A program made the position numbers and the translations under genes. 64,000 bases of DNA, from positions 8,665,001-8,729,000 of the forward strand of contig JALJCS010000022.1 of NCBI GenBank assembly GCA_023055355.1. Direction: 5' to 3'. The stretch is from Agelaius tricolor. Lineage: Eukaryota; Chordata; Aves; Passeriformes; Icteridae. This document shows, piece by piece, positions 43,046-55,901 of the stretch. The notes beneath the pieces were generated by a model. The model was given only the letters and a program-made list of their open reading frames with translations, searched no databases and had not been told where the DNA came from. Position 1 is the first letter of the stretch. Every line of letters starts with the position of its first letter.

Positions 43046-46000
43046 TCATTTTCTCATGCCTCCTAACATCAGGAGGTACAGAGCTGGCATGAGAGGGTTA
43101 ATCCTGGAAGTGTGAGCAGAGATTCACAGGGTGGGAGGGGACCTGGCCAAGTTTCTTGCTCCGGTGCAGTCCTCAGTGTGCCCAGCCTGCAGCTCGCTCA
43201 CTCCAGGGCACCACTGCAGCTGTACAAAACCACTCTGACTTTTCCTTACCCACAGACACACACATACACACTGAGGATGAGGCTGGAGCTGTAGCTCCAT
43301 GGCATGGCTTTGTCACAGCTGTCACCAGTTCAGGGAAAAGAGCAGTGAAACTCCTCTTCCATTTTGAGCTAACCACTGAGCAGCGTGTTAATGTTCTGGG
43401 TCAGCATCCCAGGATTTTCCTTTTCCTAGCATGCTGTTCAGTACTCTCCACTCTTTGACATCATGTACAACTTCTATAGCAAGTGAGTGCTTAATGCTCT
43501 CTGAAGTAATTTCTTTCTTCTTTTATGACTGGAGCCCTGGACAGTCTGTTATGCTCCAGCCCCAGTGCTATATTTAACTCAACCATCTTGTTCATTCTTC
43601 CTCTCATCTGCAGCTTGCCTAAAAGAAAGAAATGCAGCCATGAATAAAATACCAGGAAGAAAGTCAAATTATACAACAGACTACTAGGCAAATCCAGCAC
43701 CTGCAACATTGCCCATTCTGTTTAGGAGGGATTTTCATCCAGCTTACTGCTTGTAAGTGGAATGGGGGAATTAGGAATTTAGGAAATGGGGCAGAATTTG
43801 AAACAGTGGTGAGAGAGCAGTAAAATTACTCTTGTCCTAAGCTGAGGGCTTGCTTCTGCAAATCAGGGGACAGCAGATGCAATGGCCAATGTACAGATTT
43901 TACTTCCAGGGTATAGATTTCCCAGAATACTTCCCAGCAAACTTTGCCTACCACTGTACAGCCCTGCCCAAGCAAAACTAGTTCAACATGGCATTTGTCA
44001 CCACTTCCCAAACAAGAAAATTCCCTTTGTCCACGTTTAGATGCCACAGCACTGTACATAACTCATCCTTTGCCATGCTAGTCCTGACAATCTTTCCAAG
44101 ACAAGCACCCTCTCATTTTGTTATATCTGCAGGATGCAGACACGACACAGTGAAGAGGAAGAATGTGAATTAGAGCTGCCTGGCTCTGGCATTGATCATA
44201 TGCTCATCCTGCCTCAGCTGTTTGAGGTGGATACACCCCTTCACCATCTCATGCACACAAAAAGAAATTACCACAATTCACAGCAATCACAATCCTGCAA
44301 TGTCTTATGCACAAAAATTAAAAATTTTGGGGTTTTGTCCCAGTACAACATCTCTGCAGTTTATTTAATACTGCTTCATTCATGTTCATCTTTTCCTGAG
44401 GCACGTAGAGAGTGCATTGGGGGAAAACAGGACAGATTTTCCAGATATCTGTGCCTAAAATGAACCATCTACCTACATGCAAATACCCATGAAAACAAAC
44501 AATCTGCTCTTCAGAAGTGTGGTACATTCAGATAATTTTTAATGACCCAGGGGAAAAAGGTGCCAGTTCTGTTTCTGTTATGTTGGTTTTCTACATATGA
44601 CATTTTTATTTTCTGTCTCACTGGAGTGCAGACAACTGAGCAGCCCCAGGTTTAGCCTTTGAAATGCTGGTACAGCTGCAGGGTGACAGCTCACGGAGAC
44701 ACCAGCACACACACACACAGCACAAATGTTCAGGGAAGTCTAAATTCACTAAAAAACCTGAATGTGCTGGAGGAGTTCAACAGCAGTCACATTTTTAAAG
44801 TATTTCAATCCGCTCTATTTCATATATTTCTCCTGGTCACAGCAAAACCTCATGCAAATCTGCTGCATGTTCCCAGCAATAGAAGGGGCTCACATACACC
44901 TTGGCAGCAAAAAATGGATTTCACATTCAGCTTTGAGATTTAAAACCAGCTGGACTCAAAACTCACCTACAAAAAAGAAAGACTCTCCATTCCAAATTAG
45001 CCAAGCAAGAACTGCCTCTACACTGAATCTAGACCCTTTCTGACTGTCCCCCAAACCTGGAACTGATGCCAAAGCCACAGATGAGACAAAAGTACCAATA
45101 TTTGGTTAGTAGCCAGTTAAAGGAAGAGCAAACTCCTTTCAAACTTCAGATTGGTCTGAAAAATGTCAGCAAAAAGGGAAAAGATGAGACAGGAGAAAGT
45201 GAAGCCTTTAGTCCATGACATCCTGCTCTCAGCAGGGATTTCTGTCACAGACAGATGCTCCATATCCCCCAAGCCCTCTTAATGACCCAAGTTCCAATCA
45301 CAGCAGAAATTATTTCTCTGCACCCTTGGCCACAGAGAGGACTGGTGGGTGACAAAGCCTCCAGCCACCAGCCAGGCATCTCTTCCCTATTCCCATTGCC
45401 CCTGTGACAGATAAGTGGGGTGTGGAAAGGGCAGATCTCTTGCACCAGCCAGGAGGGAGGTTGGAGAAAGGCCAACCCCCCCATTGTTCTGTGAGGCTGC
45501 TCACAAAGACTCTTTTTTTTGTTTTTTAAATTGTTTTGTGTCCGTTTTGTTCCAACAGACCCACTCTAAATAGGCATTTTGTTTGCCATTAATGAAATCT
45601 GTTTCAATTTCAAAAGTTCTGTTTGCAGGCTGTAATCTCAGTCCCAGTCCAATTTAAATATCTGTTGTTTTGGTGGTGGACTTCTGGACCACATCCCTCC
45701 AGCTCAATGCCAAAAACATAACGGAGAAAATTTCACCCACCGTTAGGAGCCATCTGCTTCTGCTGCTCTGAAAAGTGAGGCAGATAAGGAGCTGTGTGAT
45801 ACCCATGTAAGGCAATTTGCTGGCCTGTTTATCATACCTGACTCTGGGGTGCACAGCTTTATTCTGATTTGATAAAAAGCAAAGGAGTACAGCTGCAGCA
45901 CGCTGCTGCTTCACTGAGCCGACAGATGGGCATCACTGTAAGGAAGCCACATGGCATTTTTTTGTTAAACTCAGCTCATTAGGTTTTATCTGCAATATGT

Positions 46001-49000
46001 TGCTGTATTGGCAGAAAACCTTTCAGAGAGCAGAAACATTAGCCAAAGTTTGTCAACAGATATAGGGAAGATCCTATTGTGGAAGGATATGTGCTGGGGC
46101 AGGGGTGGGCTGTGATTGCTTCTCAATGCTCACAAGTCAACTCTTGAAATGTTTTCCAGCTCTCTCTATAATTTGTGCCATAATGGCAGCTCTGACTTGC
46201 ATAGTAATAGAGCTGCTATTCACAGCTTGTAATTGTTGGGGCATTTCAAGACAGTTCACAAATCACATTATCTGAATGGGTGTAGGAAGTTTGTCAGCAA
46301 AACCTGGGAAGTGGAAAATTTTCCTCAATAAAGGAAGATAAATGCCCAAATTCACACAAGAAGCGAGATGCCCAAATTATTATAATAGTGAATAGCTCAT
46401 TTCTAAGCTGAGAGCCACAGCCTGTATTATTTTCAGCCAGTTTGGGTTGTAAACAGTTCTTTCCTATCTTGAGGAAAGAAAGGTTTAATTCCAATGGGCC
46501 AGTTTAGCTCAGAGAAAAATGAAGCCACGTTCTGTGTGTTAGTAGCAGATCCAGCTGCAGATTGGCATATGTGAAGAGCAAATCAAATTATTTTCAATTC
46601 CCAGAAGAAATACTAGAAAATATTAGAAATAGAATACTAGAAAAGTTCTTCCTTGAGGAAAGAAATTGAATGTGCTGCTTGGTGAACCCACAGGTATTTT
46701 AGCAGCTGCTCACGTGGAGTCCCAGCAGCAGTCATTCCACAGACTGGGTCCCACTGAGGTTTTAGGAGCTCTTTTCTGCCACACAAACATGCACCAAGTC
46801 ATCCAAAGCCATTCAGGGAGCCAGGAGAAACCACACCTACATCTCAGTCCAGGTCAGGAATGTGCTTTCAAAGTAGCCATCCTGACAATTCCCATTTTTT
46901 GGTGTCCAGGAAGGGGTCTGGCAGCACTGCTCTGGGTTCCTCTCAGATGGAGCTGAGCCACCTGCAGCAATGCCCCAGCCCTTAGCAGGCACTCAGCTCT
47001 CAGGGCCAAATTATTCTGAAATATTGAAATATCCCCCCAGAAACACACACAGTGTGGATATCAGGGCTCAGCACCATTTCTCCCTACACACCTGCAGCAC
47101 TGGATAGCTTGCTAAACAAAAGCATTGAAAAATCTCTCTTGTTTTAATTTACAGGTGGTGAATTTAATTTTACATTGGGGGTTTTCATTTACTTTAAACT
47201 CGAACTAAATCAAATTAAACTCAACCAAAATTTAATAACTCCAGCTTAAACCGAAGTGGGAATATCCACTCAGTTTTCTGGTTACTCTAAATTTACCAGT
47301 CTAATATGGTACTTTGAATTAAACCACACCAACTCAGAATCTAAATGTAACCTTAGTGTCTGTAAAACAAAACATTTTTCAGTGATACAGTGAGCTGAGC
47401 TCTGTTTTCCATTAGTGGAAAATGTGATCACATTCTGAGATACTTTATATTTTTACACTGGCTTTTATTTTTAGCTGTTTCTGTGTTAGATCAGTGCCCA
47501 TTATCTCATTCTAATTAAAGGTCACTGCTCCTGTTACTATCTATAGCTACAAAACTTCGTGGTAGGCTGCCATATCTTGACCCAAAATTAATGGATGTAT
47601 TTTATACCGTGCATTTCCCCCTTTCTGCAGCTGTGTGCATGTCACAGACACTCCCGGCCATTTTAGGAGCTATCTGGAAGATGCTGTGGCTGGCTGAGAT
47701 CACGGTCTCTGGGGACACAGCTCTCACCACCAGTGGGACCAATCCCTGGGGCAGGGCTCAGCAGGCAGAGCTGCCAGAGCAGGGAATGTGCCAGCCCTGC
47801 TGGTTCGCTCACCAGGGCACCCCTGAGCCCTTGGTGCCCTCCCCAGGGAGCATTTCAGGGCTGGGGGTGCCAGGGGGAGCTGCTGCCTTTGGTGATCAGG
47901 GTCCTGCTCCAGCAGTGGCACCTGACAAACCTCTGCCTTCAGCCAAAGTCCCTTTGGGGAGGATTTGCTTTCTCGCTGGGTTTCTGCAGAGCAGCCAGCA
48001 AGGTGGAATGCTAACCCATAAGTAAAGTTCACTGGCATTTCTGTAATTCAAATAAAGAGTGCATTGGACTTGCAGGCAGCTCTATCTGGCCTTGCTTTAC
48101 TGCCATGCAGCCAGAGCTTACTGTGCCATGGGTAAAAGGGACTCTGTGGAAGAAAAAGGTGGTTTCATGTGTAGAAAAGAATAGCTGTAAAGTTTGCTAT
48201 ATGATTCTGACCTTTTGTTGTCATGTGCAAGTGCAAAAATAAGAGACACAATTATTCCCTCAGAAACAGTCCTATTTCCCAGTAGCCCATAAACTCCATT
48301 CATTTCAACACCAGACATATTCCTCTATCTCAAGCACTAGAAATTCTTCTGTCCTTTTCAATTTCAGTCTTGCTGGATAAAAAAAAAATAAAATACAATA
48401 TCTAGTCACACATGAAAGAGATAAGCTCCATGGTAATTGAATGGCAGAGATTCTGCTCTCCAAATTCTGCCTGAGAGCCTGTGTGGATATTGCCTTTCAA
48501 GGGCAGAAAGGGGAATGGCTTTTCCTGATAACCATTGTATATATAGATGCTACAGGAAAAAAGCAAAGAGCTATCAGCATGGTGGGAGGGAATGGGAAAA
48601 AGAAATGGCAGGCTTGACTTTGGAAGAAACACCCCCAGATTTTACCTGAGACAGGGTTTGTACATAGAATTGGGTCTCCACTCTGATGAAAATAAGAAAA
48701 ATCCTCTGGCATCCAGCTTGTAATTGATATTCATGAAAATGTGTGAGATTAATGTGCTCACTTGGCACTGCCCTTCAACCTTGTAATGAAAGCAGTCAGG
48801 TCTGCAAGGAGGTGGCAGAGAATTAAGGAGGACAGGAAAAGTAGCAGTGAAACAGGGCAGAGGGATAAGCAAACAGAATTGATTGATTGAAATATTTCCT
48901 TGCTGTGGAATTGCTGGCCACATGCTGGTCTCATTTTCTGATGCTGGTCTCATTTTCACCACAAGCACTGCAGTTGGATGAGATTTACCCCAGTGACCTG

Positions 49001-52000
49001 AGCCACCCCTGACCTGTGCTGTTCTCTGTTGTGAATCAGAGCTGGGTGCAGTTTTCCAGGCAGGGGCTGCATGTCCATGAAATCCCTTGGAAGATGAAGC
49101 TGCCCAGCATCCTGACATGCTGCTGCTTTCTGTTTGTGCTGTTCCCCCTGTCCTGCAGAGGGTCAGCAGTGCCACCCTGTCCTTCCTTCTGCAGGAAACA
49201 CAAATCCATGTCCTACAGTCCTCCAGCCACTCTTTGGGGGACCTGGCCCTGCCTTTAAACACCGTTGCTCTCTAGCAGAACATTTTCAGATCTTTACATT
49301 GTGCTGATTATCTCAACGAGACTTTCAAGTGATTTCTAGGAGGAGGAGGAGGGTATTGAGAGCTAGCAGATCATTCTGTCCTCTGCCAGTCATCATCCCA
49401 AGGGACATTTATTCCAGTGTTGGCCTGTTTCAGCCTTTTCATTAACAGCCTGGTGGAAGGACTAGACCACCATATGGTACTTGCTGAAATGTAATTGTGC
49501 AGCCAAAGAAACGTCCTGATGGCCTCCAGGATTAGTCTCAGTAACAATGTCTGCAGTACAACCCCCATAACCTCACAGAAAGGATGTTTCTCTGGTGTTC
49601 CAAAAAAAAAAAAAAAGAGCAAAAATGCAGTGAGAAGTGAGAAGAGCTGTAGGAAGCACCTTGTGCAGGGGCAGGGGCTCAGTGAAGCCATCCTAAGGAA
49701 CAAAACTGGAGTGATGCACACCTCCCTTGTCTATAACCCATCTGGCTCCACCTGCCCTGTAGCTCCTTCTCCCAGAGCTGTGCAGCTCAATGGCTGTACA
49801 GCAGAAAATCAACTTCACTGCTCAGCTTGGCTGGCATGCCAGAACAAATATGTGTGCAGCATGTTTGACATCAGACCTAAGCTGCTTTACAGTGGGGAAA
49901 AAAAAACAAAAAACCCAAACTTGAAGCTGATTGTGGGAAAGAAAAAGTAAAAAGTTAAATATTGCAACTGAAGTCGTAGCACAGAACCCCCTTTGAGTAA
50001 AGTTCCTGTGCTCCAGGTTTCTCCAGAAGCCATGTACCCTGTCATCTTCTATCCCCATCACACAGTGCAAAATATTCTCCAGGGTGAGGAGACAGCTGTT
50101 TGTGGTGCAGGAGGGAACAGCCAGTCCATCTGGGAAATAAAAATCCCATGACAGCCTTTCAATATTTCTAAATAAAATGTTATTTCCAGTTATCTGACTA
50201 AAAAGAGGTGAATAAAGGACAAAGTAGGGACTTTTTGAGAAAAGTTTAGCTCGACAGGAAGTCCAGTTTGTTGCTAAAAGCAGTGTCAGAGGATGTTTTC
50301 AAGCAACTCTAACAGGTTTCTTAAGGCTAGCAGCAGAGTGTGAGCATTTTGGGAGAGTGAAGCAGGGGCAGGGTCTGAGGAGGAGCTGCTGCCAAGTAAG
50401 TGAAGCAGCTCTGCAGACTGAGGTGCCTACTGAAATAACACAAACAGAATTTTCCCCCTTTTTTTTGCTAAGAAAATCTTACCTTAAAACACCCCAACTT
50501 AAGGACCATGAAAGAATAGGCCAGGACAACACCTGCCTGTGCTTGGGGATGGAGCACATTTGATTAAAACAAGGGAGAGTATTGCTTTGGGCCCTGCTCA
50601 CACCTTCAGTGCAGAAAACTCATCACTGCACATGGGTGCTGCTGCAGGAGCTGCACCTCTGCTGTGCCCTGCCCTCCATGCAGGCAGCACACACATGGTG
50701 GGACATCCTGTCTCCAGGGATGCTGCAGGGAGAGCTGGCAGGACACTGGAGGCTTGCAGGTCCTGCAGACCCTGCTGGGAAGGGAAAGGAAGGGATTCAG
50801 AATCCCCTCTGAGGTCCTGCTTTGCCATTGTATCTCATTTAAAAGGGTTGTTGGTAGCATTTTGAAATAAGTAGGTCAGACATCCCTTACCAGTGTTCCA
50901 GTCTACTCATTTTGCTGCTGATGTGGATTAGCACTAAAAAAGTAACATTATTCTTTTCTGTGTGAGGCTGCAAATGACCTTCTCATGTTTAATTCCAGCA
51001 CAGGAAGAAAGGACAGCTGAGCTGCCCACATCTCCATTTGGGTTTCCTTCTGTATATGTTTTGCCTGCTTACCAGGACTTCCCATCCTCCCTTTTTTTGT
51101 ATCAGCACAGAGACAGGACCTTGTTAGGTTGCCTCTTTGTATTTAAGAAACCTAATCTGCCCCCCTGCCAGCACTGAAAAACACAGAGGAAAGAAAAACA
51201 CTTTCTGACCTCCAAAGGATTTTATGAATTAAGTAGATCCTTTCTTTTTCACCAGGAACCACAGAACAAAGCTGGTAGTGATTGGTCTGTATGAAGTCGA
51301 AGATATCAGGAACTGATGCAACTCAGTATTGAATGTGCCATTTCCCCAGAGACAAATTCCCTCCAATTTACCTTCGTGGAGTTGCTCCTCTCTTCTTTGG
51401 CCACATTATCCAAAGGGACAGCATTGAGGTCCAAGCTGATAAACAGAAAATGAATCCTTTCTGTGCTTTAATTGACTTCTGAGGTCAGTGAGGACTCCAT
51501 GGGCCAGCTTTTCCTTATCTCCAGAGTAACAGTGCATATGGAATGGAGACATTTATATGCAGCTCCAGGAATGGCATGATAACTGTATTTATCTTTCCAG
51601 GTGACTGTGCCACGCTCATCACCATGGTACCTGCAGTGCACTGACTTTTAGCCACAACCTTTTGCTACAGGAGGCTTTTGGTGGCCCTCCCTCCCTGCTG
51701 GGAGCCAGGGAGTGCAAGGGACCAAGGATGCTGCTCTTGAGTTCTTTGGGGAGGAGGGTGAATGTTAGTGCTGTTAATCATCCCTCGCTGTTTGCACCCT
51801 GGCTCGCTGGGCTATGCTGAGTGCCTGAGCTCTCCTGGCAGGCTGAGGGGTTGTGGATTATTAATCACCCCTACTCTCAAATATATAAATCATGATCCCA
51901 CGAAAGGCAAAGGAAGAGAAGCAGCAATCTCCTGTTAACCCTTGCAGCTCAGAGGGACCTGTCTGTCCTCATCTGATCTCCCCACAAGTCCTGGTTTGTC

Positions 52001-53736
52001 CCTGTGCCAGCCACCTTGCCAAGAGAGAGGCCCCTGTGTGTTTAAAGTCTCTGGGAGTATTCTCACATCTGCAGTTTTGGGGTTTTAGGCCAGGCTCAGG
52101 AGATTGGGACTGTGAGTTCCCAAGGGCCAGGCTCAGGCAGTGAGGGAAGGCAGCTGGCTGGACATCAGACCCCACCTCATTCCTTGTGTGAGAGCTGGAA
52201 CTAAAGCACTGCTGCAGACAAAAATAATGCTGGGTAGAGGGAGAAGACACTTTGGGCATGGAAAAAACACAGGGAAAATAAGCTTGATGGGATTTTCAGA
52301 TATTTCAGATCAGGACAATTTAATAAAAATTCCTAGATAATTTGTTGATACAACTCTCATCTAGAAAAGGAAAAAAAAAAAAAAAGAAAATTTCCTCCTT
52401 CACTCCTTCTGAATTATTCTATATTTCTGAACTGGGTCAGACCTTCCTCAGCTGATCTAAATATTATATCCAATAAATAGTTATTGGGGTAAGGCTGCAC
52501 CCAAGCCAAGCCCACAGGCTAGACAGTCTTCTGGTTTACAGGAAACCTTTCAAACTGTAGAGCCCTTCATCAGTGCCAGAAATCCATAGTGACTCCAACC
52601 CCAGCTAATGCTGTTCTCAAAAGCCAGAGGAAACCACTGCTCAGGCTGCACCCACTTTCAAAGCTGCAACAAGATCTGTAATCCAGGAATCACATTTTCA
52701 ATCAAGCTCCAGACAGTATAGCCACACCATGTGATGTATCACTACACTGCTCCAGTCATCAGAGCTAGGAAACAATTTAAGTTCATTCTAAGTAAATTTG
52801 CAATATACAAATAGGCTTAAAAATGGTTATTTTCCAAATATTCGTGTTTTTATATAATATTTTACAGAGCACTGATATTTCAGGTTAAGAAAGAAAAAGG
52901 AGTGAGTAAGGTAGGTTTTTGAAAAGAGAAAATATTTCAATAAGATCATGATGTAGTACTAAAAAAAAAGATATTTTGTGACTGAAAAGACAAAATTTGC
53001 AGAACAATATTGCTTAAAGTGATTTATCTCAAGAGAATCTCATGGTCTGAAGGCAGCAAGGTTCAGCTCAAGTGATTTTATCTCAAGACAACAATGCCAG
53101 CCCTGATTCCTTCCACCTCAGTTCTAGGGAGAAACTGCCAGCCCAGAAAGAGGACAATGCTCACTTCATTTCCAGGAGCAGATCCTGTGGGCAAGAAAGA
53201 TGCTGCTGAGATCTTCAGAAGATCCCTCTGTGGGTGGGAGGGAGCTGGTTAAATCATTGGGCTAGATCTACAGCAAAAACTTTCCACCAAGCAGAAACTT
53301 TCCAACTCTCTCCTTCCCCAAATTCATGTCCAGACCTGAGGTCTGCCCATGCCAAGCACCCTGGGCTGGTTTGGGAGAGGAGGAGCTGCTGCTCCTTGGA
53401 GCAGAAGGCAGCTATTGCAGCAAAAATCCACAGTACATGCTCTGGTAGTATTTTGTCCAATAGTTTAGCCACTAAATACAGCACAGAGTGAAAAATTATT
53501 GCTAATTGTTGTAACCTGCATGTATGTTTTGTGCTACGGCACAGATTAATATTTTGAGGTTCTTTTCTGTTGTGCTCCAATGTTTACAGCAAATAACAGT
53601 AAATCTGGGGTTTATGTCACCATAAGTTACCATAATGCTCCAAGGGCCTTGCAGCAGAGCAAAGCAAAGCAGCAGAAATCCTAATTACAGTGAGGATGAG
53701 CAAGAGCTGTGGTCTCAGTATTTCTCAATGGTTTAA
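43046..53736. other. Intergenic, no gene seen
   Basis: This stretch of 10.7 kb has no recognisable exon, RNA gene or confident repeat. A-runs occur near 49601-49615 and 52371-52385. A GC-richer segment at about 47640-47990 gives overlapping ORFs on both strands but no family match. The near-duplicate 'atgctggtctcatttt' at 48923-48957 is a minor two-copy repeat. Confidence 0.55.
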
Positions 53737-54117
53737 TGTAGCCCTGATATTTTCTGAAAAATCCTTTCCTTAGGATTTTTTTCTCCTGAGAAGCTGAGAG
53801 GCCTCAGGAACAAAATGTAAACAATGGTTATCTGCTGCTGTGGAATGCAACAGGTGCATCTGGGATTGGTCTCATGTGGTTGTTTCTAATTAATGCCCAA
53901 TCACAGCCCAGCTGCCTCAGACTGTCTCAGTCAGTCACAAGCCTTTGTTTCATTCCTTTTCTATTCTTAGCCAGCCTTCTGATGGAATCCTTTCTTCTAT
54001 TCTTTTAGTATAGTTTAATTATAATATATATCATAAAATAATAAATCAGCCTTCTGAAACATGGAGTCAGATCCTCATCTCTTCCCTCATCCTAAGACCC
54101 CTGTGAACACCACCACA
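53737..54117 (+). mobile_element. Solo LTR of an endogenous retrovirus (copy B)
   Basis: This 381-bp element starts TG (53737) and ends CA (54116-54117). It is flanked by a 6-bp target duplication with one mismatch, gtttaa (53731-53736) and gtttga (54118-54123). It is the plus-orientation counterpart of copy A at 33245-33629. Recognisable parts are 'tctcctgagaagctgagagg', 'tgctgctgtggaatgcaaca', an AT-rich core with AATAAA at 54040-54045, and a 70-bp end beginning 'ccttctgaaacatggagtc'. No internal retroviral sequence remains. The family is abundant in songbird genomes as far as I recall. Confidence 0.9.
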
Positions 54118-55446
54118 GTTTGATTTCAGGCTGAGCTGTGCCCTAATGCCCAGGCATGTTTATAAGACATCAGAGGTTTGGTTTGTGAGCTTACACAGCC
54201 AGATTCTGCTGTAAACCAGCAGAGCCCTGCTCCAATCCCCTGGAGCCCTGGGCTCCAGCCCCAGGGAAGGGCTGGTGGCAGCAGAGCTGCATCATCCCAC
54301 AGCAGCACAGCCCACGACAGTTCAGAGTTTGCAGCACCTGAGTGGGTCTTAAATATAGAAGGTTTTATCTTGCAGAGGGCTAAAAGGATTCCCATGTCCT
54401 TGGAGCAGCAGGCAGGCAGTTCATCTCTGGAGGAAGGCAGAGCTCTGCACAGTCATTTTCTGTTACCATCTGAGCAGGGCTCTTAGGCACTGTCATGGTG
54501 GGTAAAATCACCCCTGTGAGCACACCCTGCTGGAGCACACCTGGGCTGGAAGCTCCCTTCAGCCTCTGAAGTGAATGGATTTATACAAGGGGAAAACTCA
54601 ATCCTCTCTAAATTATCCAGCCCTGGAGCTAAAACCCCCCTGATGCACAGAACTGCATCTGAGATCTCTGCAGATGGGATTGGGTCAGTGCAATACCTCT
54701 GCTCAAATGTAGATTGACAGCTACAGAGAGCAGCTGGAGCATCCCCAAAAGGAAAAATACATCTGATTCCCCTCTCTGCTAAGACTCAATAGGCCCAGCA
54801 CAAAGCATCTACAGCACCAGCAGTGCCTCAAGAGCCATAATAACCAACCTCATCTGCATAAATTAATCAGGTATTTATAAATAGCTAATAAAATTGAGAA
54901 ATTTGTGTGTGAAGCAGGAACAAAAAGATATGATTATGGTTAAGTAAGTGTGAGCTGTTACAAAGTTTTCTCATTTACCTGTGATTAAGGCATGGCCAGG
55001 TTCAGCCCCTTGTGTTCCCCCATGAGGGTGAGGATAAGCAGAGGCTTTGGGATCCCATCTAGGGCAGCCTGGAAGGGTGAAAAGCCAATGTATTCTTGGG
55101 AAAACAAATATTTTGCTGTTGGTTTGGGAATGCTGTGGCTCACAGAGCCACACAGGGATTGTTGTCTGGCCTAGATGTAGCTGGAAGTGATTTTTCACAT
55201 GGACAAACTCTCAGCTCTCCAGGCAAGGAGGTTTCCATCCCCAAGAGCTGCTTCAGGGAACTTGCTCTAACACAGAAAAAAGCCATTCTCTAAATAATGA
55301 TGCCAGGAAGAAGTTCCCTTTAGCTCAGAAGCTGGATTCATCTGGACACAAACCCACTGCAGAATACCTGTAGAGCAGCAGCTGTCCCAGAACAGGCAAT
55401 CAGTCACAAACAAGGCATCAATTCATCCTGAACCATCCTGAGCTGT
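54118..55446. other. Intergenic, no gene seen
   Basis: No exon or repeat was recognised between the LTR and the reverse CR1 copy. Short ORFs only. Confidence 0.55.
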
Positions 55447-55700
55447 TGAATCACAGAGTTGCTCAGGCTGATAAAGACTTCCAGGGCTGTAGAGCCCACC
55501 ACTAAACCATGCCCCCAGGTGCCACATCTGCACATCTTTTAAATCCCTCCAGGGATGGAGACTGCACCACTTCCCTGGGCAGCCTGTTCCAGTGCTTGAC
55601 ACTGCAGGCTTTGGGCTGAGAGTGACCTTTCCTGAATGGGAAAAAGGAACAGGGAGGATTTGTAGCCTGGATGAAGCTCAGGTTGCATTTCCTATACTCT
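55447..55700 (-). mobile_element. CR1 LINE 3' fragment
   Basis: In reverse orientation this contains the CR1 3' signature. On the plus strand it shows 'aatcacagagttgctcaggctg', 'ccaccactaaaccatgccccc', 'gtgccacatctgcacatctttt', 'ctccagggatggagactgcacc' and 'cttccctgggcagcctgttcc'. It then diverges but keeps 'caggttgcatttcctatactc'. The minus ORF at 55502-55759 is a translation of this tail and not a gene. Confidence 0.88.
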
Positions 55701-55802
55701 CTCATACAATGAACTTCTCCAGGAGCCTTCTGCAATGCTGTGCCAGCCAGAGGGGGCAAATTCAGCTTTTTGCTGCACTGGGGGCAGTGACTTTGCCCTC
55801 AT

Positions 55803-55901
55803 GTAATCAGCAGATATTAACCCATTTGGGGTTTTGTAATCAGCAGATATTAACCCATTGGGGTTTTGTAATCAGCAGATATTAACCCATTTAGGGTTTT
55901 G
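55803..55901. repeat. Tandem repeat, 3 copies of 32-33 bp
   Basis: The unit 'gtaatcagcagatattaacc' plus 'catttggggtttt' starts at 55803, 55836 and 55868. The second copy lacks one T (hence 32 bp), and the third has 'ttaggg' in place of 'ttgggg'. It sits about 100 bp beyond the CR1 fragment. No function is apparent. Confidence 0.95.

Noticed and set aside
43120..43160. CR1-like 'gattcacagggtgggagggg' region on the minus strand
   Set aside because: Similarity fades after about 30 bases, so it could be chance or a very old copy.
47640..47990. GC-rich patch with a 144-codon plus ORF and opposing ORFs
   Set aside because: It has few CpGs, no homology and no splice context. It fits local GC variation.
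55502..55759. 85-codon minus-strand ORF containing HWNRLPREVVQSP
   Set aside because: It is the translation of a CR1 3' tail, which is non-coding.
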